DNA of 64,000 nucleotides. It comes from Roseburia sp. 1XD42-34. GTDB taxonomy: Bacteria; Bacillota; Bacilli; Bacillales; Amphibacillaceae. Numbering within the stretch: the stretch's first letter is position 1; every line of letters begins with the position of its first letter. Below, piece by piece: positions 8,673 through 18,411 of this stretch. Location of the stretch: contig NZ_QWLJ01000002.1 in the NCBI RefSeq assembly GCF_009917385.1, positions 62,001 through 126,000 on the forward strand, in the 5' to 3' direction. The translations under genes were made by a program, and so were the position numbers. The notes under the pieces are model-generated. The model did not search any database and was not told the DNA's origin. It saw nothing but the letters and a program-made list of their open reading frames with translations.

Positions 8673-9115
8673 ATATTGTAATTGATTTCCAGTTCCATAC
8701 GCTTATTTTCTTCTTCAAATCATACTTGAAATTATAAGTAAGTCCATAAAAAGTTAAACTCCTAATGATAAGTGGGATAAGTCCAATAGTATGATGACTT
8801 TTACTTAACATAAGGATGTTTTATTCCTATGTGGTTTATGCTAGGAACAAGTCCAACGTTATATATAAAAGACTGAATTTTTAAGGGGGTTCTTTTCGGA
8901 TAAATTAACCAGACATAAAAAGAAAGCAGCACTGGCGACCATGTGGCTGCGATAATTAAATCTTTTTAATCATACTTTTATGATATAAAAATCAATAATC
9001 AGAATGATGAATATCAGATTTAAAAGTGGGACAAATTATGAGCTAGATTCTTATATGAAAGCGCAACCAACAACGCGTTCATAGGTGATAAAATAAAAGT
9101 AAGGAGGAGGCAAAC
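8673..9115 (+). other. Intergenic region upstream of the PTS regulator
   Basis: No gene is seen in this AT-rich stretch. It must contain the promoter for the regulator at 9116, whose ribosome binding site AAGGAGGAGG is at about 9101-9110. I found no convincing operator or repeat. Confidence 0.4.
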
Positions 9116-11161
9116 ATGTATCTTGATAAAAGGAGTAAAGAAATTCTGGAAGAACTGATCAGTCATCCTAATTTGTCAAGTAAAGATATCGAGACTAAAA
9201 CTGGATTGTCAAGACGACAAATTAAATACAGTGTAGAGAAAATAAATAATTGGCTAAAGGAGAATAATTATCCTGTTCTGCAACGATTAAAAAATGGTAA
9301 ATTCCTTATCGATCCAGTTTTAGGAGAGTTATATGATCAAGATCAATTACGTGTAGTCGACAATTATATTCCTTCTGAAAATGAGAGAGTATTATTAATT
9401 TTACTTATCTTGCTATCACAGCATGATTTGTCATTAGTGCATTTTACTCAAGCTCTTAAGGTCAGCAATGTAACTATTTTAAGCGATATGAAAAAAGCGC
9501 AACAAAAAATAGAGCCGTTTCACTTACAAATTGTTTACTCTCGAACAGAGGGTTATCAATTAACTGGCGATGAATGGGAGTTACGTAACCTATTGTATTA
9601 TTTGTTGCAAGATTTAAGCAGACGCTATGGTGGACTAGCAATGGTTCAAGATTTTGCAATGCTTGATGGAAAAAAAACAAATCATTTATTTAATCAATTG
9701 GAAAAAATTGAGGAATATTTAGGGACTAAGTTTTCTGATGAAAGAATCCAACTGTTGCCATACTGCATCGGAATTATCTTGCAACGTATAGAGCGAGGTA
9801 ATATCATCCATTTTGACTTCCAAATTCAATACAATGAACTATCAGATACAAAAGAGTATACAGCAACAGAATTTCTTATTAGTGAAGAAAATAATTTTCC
9901 AAAAGTGGAGCGTCTATACATTACATTGCAATTATTATCAACGAATGTATTCTCAAGTGATGTTTTACGGGAAAATGAAATTCCTCAGTTAAAGCAAGCT
10001 TTAACAGACACCCTTCTCCATTTTGAGGAGAATGCGTTCATTAAATTAAAAAATAAAGACTATCTAATCAATAAATTAATGCTCCATTTAAAACCTGCAT
10101 ATTATCGGATTAAATATAATTTAACTAGTTTTCAAGAAGCTACGGTGAAGCTTGATCGCGCATATAAAGAGCTAGATCATCTTGTAGAAGTTTCGTTACA
10201 ACCGTTAGAAGCGTTTATGAACTGTACTTTTCCAATAAATGAAAGAATGTATATTACTTTGTTTATAGGTGGACATTTAATTGAAACGAAACAAGCATTG
10301 CCAGAAAGAAAAAAAGCAATTATTGTTTGTCGAAATGGGGTCACCATATCTAAGTTATTACAAAATACGTTGACAGAGCTTTTTCCGGAGATTGAATTTA
10401 AACAAACGATGTCAATGAGAAAATTTAATGAAGTAAAACCGGCAGATATCGATGTTGTTTTTACCCCAGAACCGATGCAAACGAGTGTCCCTTTGTTTAT
10501 TACTCACGCATTTTTATCTAATTCGGAAAAGCGGCAGTTAAGACAGCGTGTAATGAAATCATTATATGAATTTGATTACGAGAATTTAGATATTCAAGGG
10601 CTTGTTACTATTATAGAGAAGTCAGCTAATATTCATAATAAAGATAAGTTAATTGCTGATATTCAGGAATTTTGTTTTCCAAATAAGAAGAATAATTTGC
10701 TGAAGCAACAACCAATAGATCCTGGTTTAGATGAACTATTACATCAAGAGACGATTCAAATCGTTGATCAAGTAACTAATTGGCAGGAAGCGATTTGGCT
10801 GGCGGCAAAACCATTATTAAAAAGTGAAGCTATCGAAGAGTCGTATGTGTATAAAATGTTAGCTAGCCACGATTTTAACAGCCCATATATGATTTTAGGG
10901 AAAAGCATGGCTATCCCACATGCTGCACCAGAAGATGGTGTAAATAAACTAAGTATGAGTATGTTAGTGGTAAAAGAAGGTGTTCTTTTTTCTAAAGAAC
11001 TCGGTATTCACTTCATTGTTGTCATTGCTCCTACTGATGCTAATCAGCATGTTAAAGCAATTTATCAATTAAGTAATTTAGCTGACAATGAAGAAAAGTT
11101 AAGCAATATTTTAGCAGCTGAAGATCAAGAAACGGTTATAAGGATTTTAAAGGAAACCTAA
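9116..11161 (+). CDS. PRD-containing transcriptional regulator of a PTS (BglG/LicR/MtlR type)
   Basis: The 681-residue protein starts with a helix-turn-helix (residues about 5-60, SSKDIETKTGLSRRQIKYSVEKI). Two PTS regulation domains follow; the second has LMLHLKPAYYRIKYNL and a later GGHL. Next is a IIB-like domain with a cysteine (IIVCRNGVTISKLL, near residue 405), then a C-terminal EIIA domain with active-site His in GKSMAIPHAAPEDG (near residue 600). In this family, phosphorylation of the PRD, IIB and IIA domains by HPr and the cognate PTS switches transcription activation. It lies just upstream of a galactitol-type PTS and the dehydrogenase complex and most likely controls both. Confidence 0.88.
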   Translation: MYLDKRSKEILEELISHPNLSSKDIETKTGLSRRQIKYSVEKINNWLKENNYPVLQRLKNGKFLIDPVLGELYDQDQLRVVDNYIPSENERVLLILLILLSQHDLSLVHFTQALKVSNVTILSDMKKAQQKIEPFHLQIVYSRTEGYQLTGDEWELRNLLYYLLQDLSRRYGGLAMVQDFAMLDGKKTNHLFNQLEKIEEYLGTKFSDERIQLLPYCIGIILQRIERGNIIHFDFQIQYNELSDTKEYTATEFLISEENNFPKVERLYITLQLLSTNVFSSDVLRENEIPQLKQALTDTLLHFEENAFIKLKNKDYLINKLMLHLKPAYYRIKYNLTSFQEATVKLDRAYKELDHLVEVSLQPLEAFMNCTFPINERMYITLFIGGHLIETKQALPERKKAIIVCRNGVTISKLLQNTLTELFPEIEFKQTMSMRKFNEVKPADIDVVFTPEPMQTSVPLFITHAFLSNSEKRQLRQRVMKSLYEFDYENLDIQGLVTIIEKSANIHNKDKLIADIQEFCFPNKKNNLLKQQPIDPGLDELLHQETIQIVDQVTNWQEAIWLAAKPLLKSEAIEESYVYKMLASHDFNSPYMILGKSMAIPHAAPEDGVNKLSMSMLVVKEGVLFSKELGIHFIVVIAPTDANQHVKAIYQLSNLADNEEKLSNILAAEDQETVIRILKET

Positions 11162-11322
11162 AAATAGAGAAGTCAAGGTAAGTTTGAATAGTTGAGTATA
11201 GTATAAAGTACATGAGTGTATTACGAAACAGCGAGGTAAATAAAAGACAGGGTAATCTAAAACCCCTACTTTTTCTTTTATTTATAGTGTTAGATAGAAA
11301 CGTCGTTTAGGAGGGGATGTTT

Positions 11323-11772
11323 ATGAAAATTGAAGATGAATTAATCATGCTAGATTTGGAAGTAGATACAAAAGAAGAAGCATTGGCTATGATTGGGGAA
11401 AGATTATACAAATTAGGCTTTGTGACAAAAGACTATGTGGAAGGTGTTCTAGAGAGAGAAAGAAAGTACCCAACGGGGCTACCTACTGTTCCATATGGAG
11501 TTGCCATACCTCATACGGATCCCGATAAGGTAATTGAAGCTAAAATTGCTTTTGCTACATTAAAAAATCCAGTTACTTTCTCTGCTATGGGGAGCCAATC
11601 TACTGAATTAGAAGTGAAAATAGTATTTATGCTCGCTCTAAATAGTCCTAATGATCAATTAGAAATGCTACAAAAATTAACAGCTATTTTCCAAGATGAA
11701 AAGATTGTTTCACAGCTAGGAAATATTAAAAGTATCAAAGATTTTCATCAGTTAGTGTATCTATATAGTTAA
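11323..11772 (+). CDS. PTS EIIA component (fructose/galactitol type)
   Basis: The 149-residue cytosolic phosphocarrier has phospho-accepting His64 in PYGVAIPHTDPDKV, typical of the mannitol/fructose/galactitol EIIA fold. I chose ATG 11323 because AGGAGG ends 8 bases before it; an in-frame ATG at 11317 would have no spacing. It passes phosphate from HPr to the IIB protein at 13208. The 160-base gap after the regulator suggests a separate promoter controlled by that regulator. Confidence 0.88.
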   Translation: MKIEDELIMLDLEVDTKEEALAMIGERLYKLGFVTKDYVEGVLERERKYPTGLPTVPYGVAIPHTDPDKVIEAKIAFATLKNPVTFSAMGSQSTELEVKIVFMLALNSPNDQLEMLQKLTAIFQDEKIVSQLGNIKSIKDFHQLVYLYS

Positions 11773-11827
11773 ACACTTTCTTATAGATAGCGCTTACTAA
11801 ATATAAAGAAAAAAAGGAGGAGAAGAA

Positions 11828-13180
11828 ATGGATGTTTTACAATGGTTTGTAGATTTAGGGGCAAGCGTTATGCTACCAATTATCATTTTTGTTTTTGCGT
11901 TAGTGTTAGGAACGAAGGTAAGTAAAGCTTTTCGTGCAGGCTTGACTGTTGGAATTGGATTTATTGGAATTAATCTTGTTATCGGTTTACTTGGAGATAG
12001 TTTAGGCCCCGCAGCTCAGGCGATGGTAGATAACTTTGGCCTTGAGTTAAGTGTTATTGATGTAGGATGGCCAGCAGCTGCAGCTATTTCATACGGTACA
12101 GCACTTGGGAGCTTAGCGATCCCTATTGGCATAGCTGCAAATATTATTTTTCTAACATTCGGACTTATTCGAACATTAAATGTTGATGTATGGAACTATT
12201 GGCATGCTGCATTTACTGGATCATTGGTCTTTGCTTTAACTGGAAGCTTTGCAATGGGAATTGGGACGATTATTGTTCATCTTATGCTTTTATTCTTACT
12301 TGCTGATTTAATTCAAAGGGATATTGAAAAGTTTTACGGTTTTAAAAATATAACCTTTCCACATGGAACATCGGCGCCATCTTATTTAGTTGCTAAACCT
12401 CTTAATTATGTGTTTGATCGCATTCCAAAGTTTAATAAATTAGAGGCTAATCAAGAGTCGATTCAAAAAAGATTAGGTGTGTTTGGTGATTCAACGGTAA
12501 TGGGTGTGATTATAGGTACGATTATAGGCATTTTAGCTGGATATGATATAAAAGCAATTTTGAATTTAGCGGTACAAACTGGTGCTGTTATGCTTTTGCT
12601 TCCAAGGATGGTGGCATTGTTAATGGAGGGACTGGCGCCAATATCTGAAGCAGCGGGAACTTTTGTTAAAAAGCGTTTTCCAGGAAGAGACTTATATATT
12701 GGAATGGATAGTGCTTTGGCTGTAGGACATCCAGGAGTCTTATCTGCTTCCTTGCTTCTTGTACCGATTACATTGTTCTTAGCGGTTGTATTGCCAGGTA
12801 ATAAGGTGCTTCCTTTTACCGATCTTGCAACAATTCCATTTATAGTAGCCTTAATGGTTCCTGTCTTTCGAGGAAATATACTGCGGACCATTATAGGTGG
12901 ATCGTTTTATATTGGCGTTGGTCTCTATATTGCAACATGGGTAGCACCATTAGTAACAAGTACTGCCGCTTCTGCAAGCTTTGATATGGGGAATAATTCA
13001 AGTATCTCTGCATTAGTAGATGGGGCGGTCTGGACAACGTTTATCTTTGTTTGGTTACCAAAAATGTTTAATTGGTACAGCATAGGATTGATAGGCATCT
13101 TAGTTTTAGGAATAATGATTTACATGAATAAAGTGAAGCCAAAAAAAGCAATGATGAAATCCGAGGAAGAAGCTGTTTAA
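11828..13180 (+). CDS. PTS EIIC component, galactitol (GatC) family
   Basis: The 450-residue polytopic membrane protein has the GatC signatures GRDLYIGMDSALAVGHPGVLSASLL (starting near residue 285) and PFTDLATIPFIVALMVP. Its length equals that of GatC proteins. It transports and, with IIB, phosphorylates a hexitol- or pentitol-like sugar. The ribosome binding site is AAGGAGGAG. A decayed second copy lies at 55765-56347. No polyol-phosphate dehydrogenase or aldolase is seen nearby, so the true substrate may differ from galactitol. Confidence 0.87.
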   Translation: MDVLQWFVDLGASVMLPIIIFVFALVLGTKVSKAFRAGLTVGIGFIGINLVIGLLGDSLGPAAQAMVDNFGLELSVIDVGWPAAAAISYGTALGSLAIPIGIAANIIFLTFGLIRTLNVDVWNYWHAAFTGSLVFALTGSFAMGIGTIIVHLMLLFLLADLIQRDIEKFYGFKNITFPHGTSAPSYLVAKPLNYVFDRIPKFNKLEANQESIQKRLGVFGDSTVMGVIIGTIIGILAGYDIKAILNLAVQTGAVMLLLPRMVALLMEGLAPISEAAGTFVKKRFPGRDLYIGMDSALAVGHPGVLSASLLLVPITLFLAVVLPGNKVLPFTDLATIPFIVALMVPVFRGNILRTIIGGSFYIGVGLYIATWVAPLVTSTAASASFDMGNNSSISALVDGAVWTTFIFVWLPKMFNWYSIGLIGILVLGIMIYMNKVKPKKAMMKSEEEAV

Positions 13181-13207
13181 CAACTAAGAAATGAAAGGGC
13201 GATAAAA

Positions 13208-13495
13208 ATGAAAAAAAAATTATTAATTATGTGTGGTACAGGTGTAGCCACTTCTACCGTAGTTACCGGAAAGGTGAAGGAATGGTTAGAAGAGGAAAAC
13301 TTGGCAGATGAAGTGACTTTATTTCAATCTAAAGTTGCTGATGAAGTAGGAAGAATTCACGAGTATGACATCGTTGTTTCTACTACCATTGTACCGGAAA
13401 ACATAAGAGATCAAGTGATTGATGGCTTGCCACTGTTAACAGGGATAGGAATAGAAGAAATGTATGATAAAATTCGCGACCAAATAAATCAATAA
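13208..13495 (+). CDS. PTS EIIB component, galactitol (GatB) family
   Basis: The 95-residue protein has the P-loop-like phosphocysteine motif MCGTGVATSTVV with Cys9. It is the partner of the IIC 27 bases upstream and completes the IIA-IIC-IIB transporter. The ribosome binding site GAAAGGGCG is weak. A stem-loop follows directly. Confidence 0.88.
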   Translation: MKKKLLIMCGTGVATSTVVTGKVKEWLEEENLADEVTLFQSKVADEVGRIHEYDIVVSTTIVPENIRDQVIDGLPLLTGIGIEEMYDKIRDQINQ

Positions 13496-13500
13496 AAAAC

Positions 13501-13541
13501 CGATTCTCCTGGCATGAGAAAAAATTTGCCAGGAGGAATCG
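13501..13541 (+). terminator. Stem-loop between PTS and dehydrogenase genes
   Basis: CGATTCTCCTGGCA pairs with TGCCAGGAGGAATCG with one bulge across a 12-base loop. The downstream sequence is ATTATAAA, a poor U-tract. It may reduce read-through into the dehydrogenase genes or set mRNA processing. Confidence 0.55.
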
Positions 13542-13624
13542 ATTATAAACGGATTAGATTAGAATGAGCAATGGATTTTAGTATCCGCTGGAAAAGAATC
13601 AGCTTAAAAAAAGGAGTGTATTTC

Positions 13625-14614
13625 ATGAATATTTCCAAACAGTTAAAACTTACGAAAGATTTCAGTGAGGAAAAATTAATTGCACTTTATAAAGAGATGT
13701 GGTTAATTCGTTATTTTGATGAGAAGGTTGATGAATTCTTTGCTAAAGGAATGATTCATGGCACGACTCATTTATGTGTAGGACAGGAAGCAAGCGCATC
13801 TGGACCATGTGCTGTTTTGGAAGCTACTGATAAAATTACGAGTACGCATCGTGGACACGGTCATTGTATTGCTAAAGGTGCAGATGTGAAAAAGATGATG
13901 GCTGAATTATTTGGAAGATCCACCGGCTATTGTAAAGGAAAAGGAGGTTCCATGCACATCGCTGATGTGGATAAAGGTAATCTGGGAGCCAATGGAATTG
14001 TTGGAGGTGGACTTCCACTTGCAGTTGGATCTGCTTTAACAGCTCATATGAAGAAAAAAGATTATGTCACCCTATGCTTTTTCGGGGATGGAGCTACAAA
14101 TGAAGGGAGCTTCCATGAGGCATTAAATTTAGCATCTATTTGGAAATTACCAGTAGTGTTTATTTGTGAAAATAACCAATATGGAATGTCTGGTTCGGTA
14201 AAAGAAATGATGAATATTGAACATATTGCTACTCGGGCTGAGGCCTATGGTATTCCAGGTGTGATTGCTGATGGAAATGATTTAATTGAAATGATTAATG
14301 TTACCAATACCGCAGTTAAGCATGCGAGAAATGGTGATGGACCGATGCTTATTGAAGCAAAAACATATCGCTGGAAAGGTCACTCGAAAAGCGATGCTAA
14401 AAAATATCGGACCAGAGATGAAGAAAAGGAATGGCGGAAAAAAGACCCAATTAAGCAGTATAAAGAAGCATTGTTTAACGTAGGCTTGCTCAGTGAAGAA
14501 CAGGCTGAAGCTATTCGTCAAGAAGCGAAAACAGAAATAGAAGCAGCAGTGAAGTTTGCGGAAGATAGTCCGATGCCAACATTAGATGATTTATTAACAG
14601 ATGTTTATGCTTAG
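13625..14614 (+). CDS. TPP-dependent dehydrogenase E1 alpha subunit (acetoin dehydrogenase-like)
   Basis: The 329-residue protein is an E1 alpha of the 2-oxoacid/acetoin dehydrogenase type. It has an N-terminal MWLIRYFDEKVDEFF, the substrate-site block STHRGHGHCIAKG, and the thiamine diphosphate motif GDGATNEG...CENNQYGMS. ATG 13625 has AAGGAGTG 9 bases upstream. It decarboxylates a 2-oxoacid or cleaves acetoin and passes the acyl group to the E2 lipoyl arm. The lack of a long N-terminal extension and the E1a-E1b-E2-E3 order match aco operons. The real substrate is unproven because a PTS lies just upstream. Confidence 0.87.
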   Translation: MNISKQLKLTKDFSEEKLIALYKEMWLIRYFDEKVDEFFAKGMIHGTTHLCVGQEASASGPCAVLEATDKITSTHRGHGHCIAKGADVKKMMAELFGRSTGYCKGKGGSMHIADVDKGNLGANGIVGGGLPLAVGSALTAHMKKKDYVTLCFFGDGATNEGSFHEALNLASIWKLPVVFICENNQYGMSGSVKEMMNIEHIATRAEAYGIPGVIADGNDLIEMINVTNTAVKHARNGDGPMLIEAKTYRWKGHSKSDAKKYRTRDEEKEWRKKDPIKQYKEALFNVGLLSEEQAEAIRQEAKTEIEAAVKFAEDSPMPTLDDLLTDVYA

Positions 14615-14626
14615 GAGGAGATAGCA

Positions 14627-15610
14627 ATGAGAGAAATTACTTATTTAGAGGCAGTTCGTGAAGCAATGAGCCAAGAAATGCGCCAAAATGAAGATGTATT
14701 TATTCTAGGTGAAGATATAGGAGTATATGGAGGAGCTTTTGGAGTTACTCGGGGAATGATTGAAGAGTTTGGCCCTGAACGAGTTCGCAATACACCGATT
14801 AGCGAAGCTGCAATTGCAGGTGCAGCTGTAGGTTCTGCTTTAACTGGAATGCGGCCAATATTAGAATTGCAATTTTCGGATTTCATTACGATTGCTATGG
14901 ATCAAATTGTGAATCAAGCAGCAAAAATCCGGTATATGTATGGTGGTAAAGGAAAAATTCCAATGGTAGTACGAACACCAAGTGGCTCTGGTACAGGAGC
15001 TGCTGCTCAGCATTCACAGAGCTTGGAGGCGTGGTTAGCACATATTCCCGGTCTTAAAGTAATCCAACCTTCTACAGCTTACGATGCAAAAGGTTTGCTG
15101 AAAAGTGCTATGGATGATAATAATCCAGTGATCTTTTATGAACATAAATTATTGTACAGAACAATAGCGGATGTTCCTGAGGAGCTATACTGTATTCCGT
15201 TAGGACAAGCAGATGTTAAACGGGAAGGAACTGATGTAACGGTTGTCGCAACAGCGGTGATGGTTCACCGAGCTTTAGAAGCAGCTGAGGAATTGGCAAA
15301 AGAAGGAATTAGTGTCGAGGTGGTTGACCCACGTACACTGGTTCCACTAGATACCGAAACGATTATCAATTCTGTAAAAAAAACAGGGCGTGTTGTAGTT
15401 GTCCATGAAGCAGTAAAACGTGGCGGATATGGTGGTGAAATTGCGAGTATGATCGCCGAGAGTGAAGCGTTTGATTATTTAGATGCACCAATTAAACGAT
15501 TAGGTGGGGCGCTTTCTCCAGTTCCTTATAATCCAGAGCTCGAAAAAGCGCATGCGCCTCAGGTTAATGATATTATTCTTGCCACCAAACAAGCGATGAA
15601 TAAAGCATAG
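14627..15610 (+). CDS. TPP-dependent dehydrogenase E1 beta subunit (acetoin dehydrogenase-like)
   Basis: The 327-residue partner of the preceding E1 alpha has typical blocks: [39 protein letters not shown], a glycine-rich [19 protein letters not shown] with the conserved His, and [12 protein letters not shown]. It starts 12 bases after E1 alpha behind a strong AGGAGG, so the two subunits are co-expressed. Confidence 0.9.
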   Translation: MREITYLEAVREAMSQEMRQNEDVFILGEDIGVYGGAFGVTRGMIEEFGPERVRNTPISEAAIAGAAVGSALTGMRPILELQFSDFITIAMDQIVNQAAKIRYMYGGKGKIPMVVRTPSGSGTGAAAQHSQSLEAWLAHIPGLKVIQPSTAYDAKGLLKSAMDDNNPVIFYEHKLLYRTIADVPEELYCIPLGQADVKREGTDVTVVATAVMVHRALEAAEELAKEGISVEVVDPRTLVPLDTETIINSVKKTGRVVVVHEAVKRGGYGGEIASMIAESEAFDYLDAPIKRLGGALSPVPYNPELEKAHAPQVNDIILATKQAMNKA

Positions 15611-15622
15611 GGAGGTAATACA

Positions 15623-16942
15623 ATGGCGAAAGAAGTTTTTATGCCAAAGTTGAGCAGTACCATGTCTATTGGAACATTACTGCAATGGTTTAAAGAAGTA
15701 GGTGACTATGTTGAAGTAGGTGAGCCGTTATTTGAGATTATGACTGACAAAATTAATATAGAAGTAGAATCGTATGAAGAAGGGACTTTACTAAAAAAGT
15801 ACGCAAAAGTAGATGAAGATGTTCCCGTAAATGCGGTCATTGGATATATTGGTGAGAAAGGCGAAGAAGTTCCCGAACAACCGCCTGTTTATAGCAAAGA
15901 AGATGTAGAGGATACAGGTCTGGAGACGATGTCAGAAAAAGAGGAACTTAAAAACGATCAAAACCTTTTAAAACAAGGAAAGATTCGTGCAACTCCAGCT
16001 GCTAAGAGGGTCGCAGCAGAGCATAATATAGAACTAAGTTCAATACAAGGTACTGGTCCAGAGGGAAGGATTCAGGAGCAAGATGTTAGAGATAGTTTTG
16101 ATCAGAAGCGTGTGTTGAGCACTCCATTAGCAGGAAAAATAGCTATGGAAAACAACTTGGATATTGGCGCAATAGCTGGAACAGGCTCTAGAGGAAAAAT
16201 AGTTAAATCAGATGTTCTAACCCATATGAACATAAAAGAGAGTGTGGATACAGTCCCTGAAATTTGGAAGCTTTCTGGCTTAAGAAAAGTTATTGCTCAA
16301 AAAATGACCGAAAGTGTACAAACTATCCCTCATGTAACGCTAACAAGTGAGGTTGATATGTCAAATGCAGTAAGCTTGCGTAGAGCATTACTGCCAACTA
16401 TTGAACAGCAGACAGGCTATCGCTTATCATATACAGAAATTATTATGAAAGCAGTTTCCTATGCATTGCGATTGCACCCAAGATTGAATGCTTCATTGGT
16501 AGAAAACGAAATCATTATGAATCATGACATCCATATTGGATTAGCCGTAGCGCTGGATGATGCTCTTATTGTACCATCTGTAAAACAAGCCGATACAAAA
16601 GGGTTAGCAGAGCTAACCAAAACAAGTAAAATGTTAGGGGAAAAAGCAAGAAACAATCAATTGAGCCCAGAGGAAATGAGCGGTAGTACGTTTACGATTA
16701 GCAATTTAGGGATGTATGCTATTGATGGATTTACACCTATTATTAACCCTCCAGAGACAGCAATTTTAGGTGTTGGTAGAATTATGGATAAACCAGTCAT
16801 TGTAAATGGAGAGGTGGCAGTTAGACCGATGATGGTAACTAGCTTATCATTTGATCACAGAGCTATTGATGGGGCTCCAGCTGCAGCTTTCCTAACAGAG
16901 TTAAAAAGTTTACTAGAAGATCCATATAGATGGTTAGTTTAG
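15623..16942 (+). CDS. Dihydrolipoamide acyltransferase E2 with two peripheral-subunit-binding domains
   Basis: The 439-residue core subunit has a lipoyl domain (residues 1-77) with lipoyl-lysine Lys43 in MTDKINIEVES. Two E3-binding-like domains follow: RATPAAKRVAAEHNIELS..GTGPEGRI at about 127-160 and STPLAGKIAMENNLDIG..GTGSRGKI at about 170-203. The catalytic domain has SFDHRAIDGAPAA near residue 410 (His and Asp of HxxxDG). Two binding domains with only one lipoyl domain is a less common layout. The gene lies between E1 beta and E3 with 12-base gaps and a GGGAGG site. Confidence 0.9.
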   Translation: MAKEVFMPKLSSTMSIGTLLQWFKEVGDYVEVGEPLFEIMTDKINIEVESYEEGTLLKKYAKVDEDVPVNAVIGYIGEKGEEVPEQPPVYSKEDVEDTGLETMSEKEELKNDQNLLKQGKIRATPAAKRVAAEHNIELSSIQGTGPEGRIQEQDVRDSFDQKRVLSTPLAGKIAMENNLDIGAIAGTGSRGKIVKSDVLTHMNIKESVDTVPEIWKLSGLRKVIAQKMTESVQTIPHVTLTSEVDMSNAVSLRRALLPTIEQQTGYRLSYTEIIMKAVSYALRLHPRLNASLVENEIIMNHDIHIGLAVALDDALIVPSVKQADTKGLAELTKTSKMLGEKARNNQLSPEEMSGSTFTISNLGMYAIDGFTPIINPPETAILGVGRIMDKPVIVNGEVAVRPMMVTSLSFDHRAIDGAPAAAFLTELKSLLEDPYRWLV

Positions 16943-16954
16943 GAGGAAAAATTT

Positions 16955-18334
16955 ATGGATAAATTTGATGTAGCTGTTATCGGAGGCGGTCCTGGGGGAT
17001 ATGTAGCTGCTGCTCGGGCAGCAAAATCTGGATTTTCAGTAGCATTAATCGAAGCTAGAGAGCTAGGGGGGACCTGCTTAAATCGAGGTTGTATCCCATC
17101 GAAAACAATGCTCAAGCATGCTGAGTTAATTGACCAAATGAAAAAAGCGAGAAGCTATGGAATCACAGTTAACGATATCTCTTGTTCCCTACCGGAAATG
17201 GTACAACGAAAAAATAAAATCGTGAACCAATTAAGGAATGGAATTAATGGCTTGTTAAAGCAAAATAATATTACTTTTTTCCATGGCTATGGGGTAGTTC
17301 AAGCTGATAAAACGATTCAAATCCAATTGGCTAACGAAACAAATTATTCTATACAATCGAACCACATTATCTTAGCAACGGGCTCAAAGCCTTTTGTACC
17401 TCAAATAGAGGGCATGAATGAAGTAAGCTTTGATACGAGCGATACTATATTTGATTTGAAAGAAATTCCAAGTAGTTTGGTAATCGTTGGTGGAGGAGTG
17501 ATTGGACTAGAAATCGCTTGTGTATTCCATAGTCTAGGTTCAAAAGTAGAAATTGTAGAAATGGCTGAACGGATTTTGCCAAGTGAAGATGAAGCAACTG
17601 CGACATTTTTGGCAGAACAGCTTGAACAAAAAGGCATCTTGCTTCATACAGGTACAAAAATTATCGGACTTAAGAAAGCTAAGAAAACAACTGTCGAAAT
17701 AGAGACAAAAGGAGAGCGTATTCAGCTCCAGACTGAGCGGTTACTCATTTCTGCGGGTAGAACACCGAATCTTTCTGGTACAGAAGAGTTACCACTCGAA
17801 TTTACTAACGGATTTATCCAGGTTGATCAACATATGCAAACTTCTATTCCTGGAATATATGCCATTGGCGATGTAATTGGCGGCTATCAACTTGCACATG
17901 TAGCAAGTCATGAGGGGCTACAGGCTGTAGGGCATATTTTGGGAGAAAAGCCTGCTTCAAATATAGCAGTCCCTAGATGTGTCTATACTTTCCCGGAAAT
18001 AGCAAGTGTTGGTATGACAGAAGAGCAGGCGAAAGAAGCTGGCTATCAAGTAAGGATTAAAAAGGTAGATTTAACAGGGAATGGGAAGGCAATAGCTTCC
18101 GGTGAGAATCAAGGGTTTATGAAGTTAATTGCCGATAAGCAATACGGAGAAATCCTAGGTGTTGTCATGGTCGGAGCGCATGTAACAGAAATGATTAGTC
18201 AAGCAACAGCTTTCATTCATTTAGAAGCTACAGTAGAGGAAATAGAAACAATGATTTTTCCACATCCCACAGCGTCAGAGTCATTGTTTGAAACAGCAGC
18301 GGCTTGGTTAGGCAAAGGGATTCATTACAATTAA
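16955..18334 (+). CDS. Dihydrolipoyl dehydrogenase (E3)
   Basis: The 459-residue flavoprotein has FAD-binding GGGPGGYVAAARAA at the N-terminus, the redox-active disulfide in GGTCLNRGCIPSK (Cys41, Cys46) and NAD-binding VGGGVIGLEIA. A second FAD motif is YAIGDVIGGYQLAHVA, and the C-terminal FPHPTASE carries the catalytic His. It reoxidises the E2 lipoyl groups. It is the last gene of the complex and is followed by a strong terminator, so this E3 is probably dedicated to the complex. Confidence 0.92.
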   Translation: MDKFDVAVIGGGPGGYVAAARAAKSGFSVALIEARELGGTCLNRGCIPSKTMLKHAELIDQMKKARSYGITVNDISCSLPEMVQRKNKIVNQLRNGINGLLKQNNITFFHGYGVVQADKTIQIQLANETNYSIQSNHIILATGSKPFVPQIEGMNEVSFDTSDTIFDLKEIPSSLVIVGGGVIGLEIACVFHSLGSKVEIVEMAERILPSEDEATATFLAEQLEQKGILLHTGTKIIGLKKAKKTTVEIETKGERIQLQTERLLISAGRTPNLSGTEELPLEFTNGFIQVDQHMQTSIPGIYAIGDVIGGYQLAHVASHEGLQAVGHILGEKPASNIAVPRCVYTFPEIASVGMTEEQAKEAGYQVRIKKVDLTGNGKAIASGENQGFMKLIADKQYGEILGVVMVGAHVTEMISQATAFIHLEATVEEIETMIFPHPTASESLFETAAAWLGKGIHYN

Positions 18335-18363
18335 TTGCAGCAAAGCAATGAAGGCGAATGAGA

Positions 18364-18404
18364 GAACCCCAAAAGTAAGATTTTTTATCTTATTTTTGGG
18401 GTTC
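18364..18404 (+). terminator. Terminator of the dehydrogenase operon
   Basis: GAACCCCAAAAGTAAGAT pairs with ATCTTATTTTTGGGGTTC across a short T-rich loop, an 18-bp arm with one G-T pair. It lies 30 bases after the E3 stop. Because it is almost symmetrical and A-rich on the left, it could also serve opposite-strand transcripts. Confidence 0.85.
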
Positions 18405-18411
18405 AGTACGT

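Noticed and set aside
12463..12891. Minus-strand frame of 142 codons opposite the EIIC gene
   Set aside because: It is a shadow frame of an intact GatC-family coding sequence, without a start signal.
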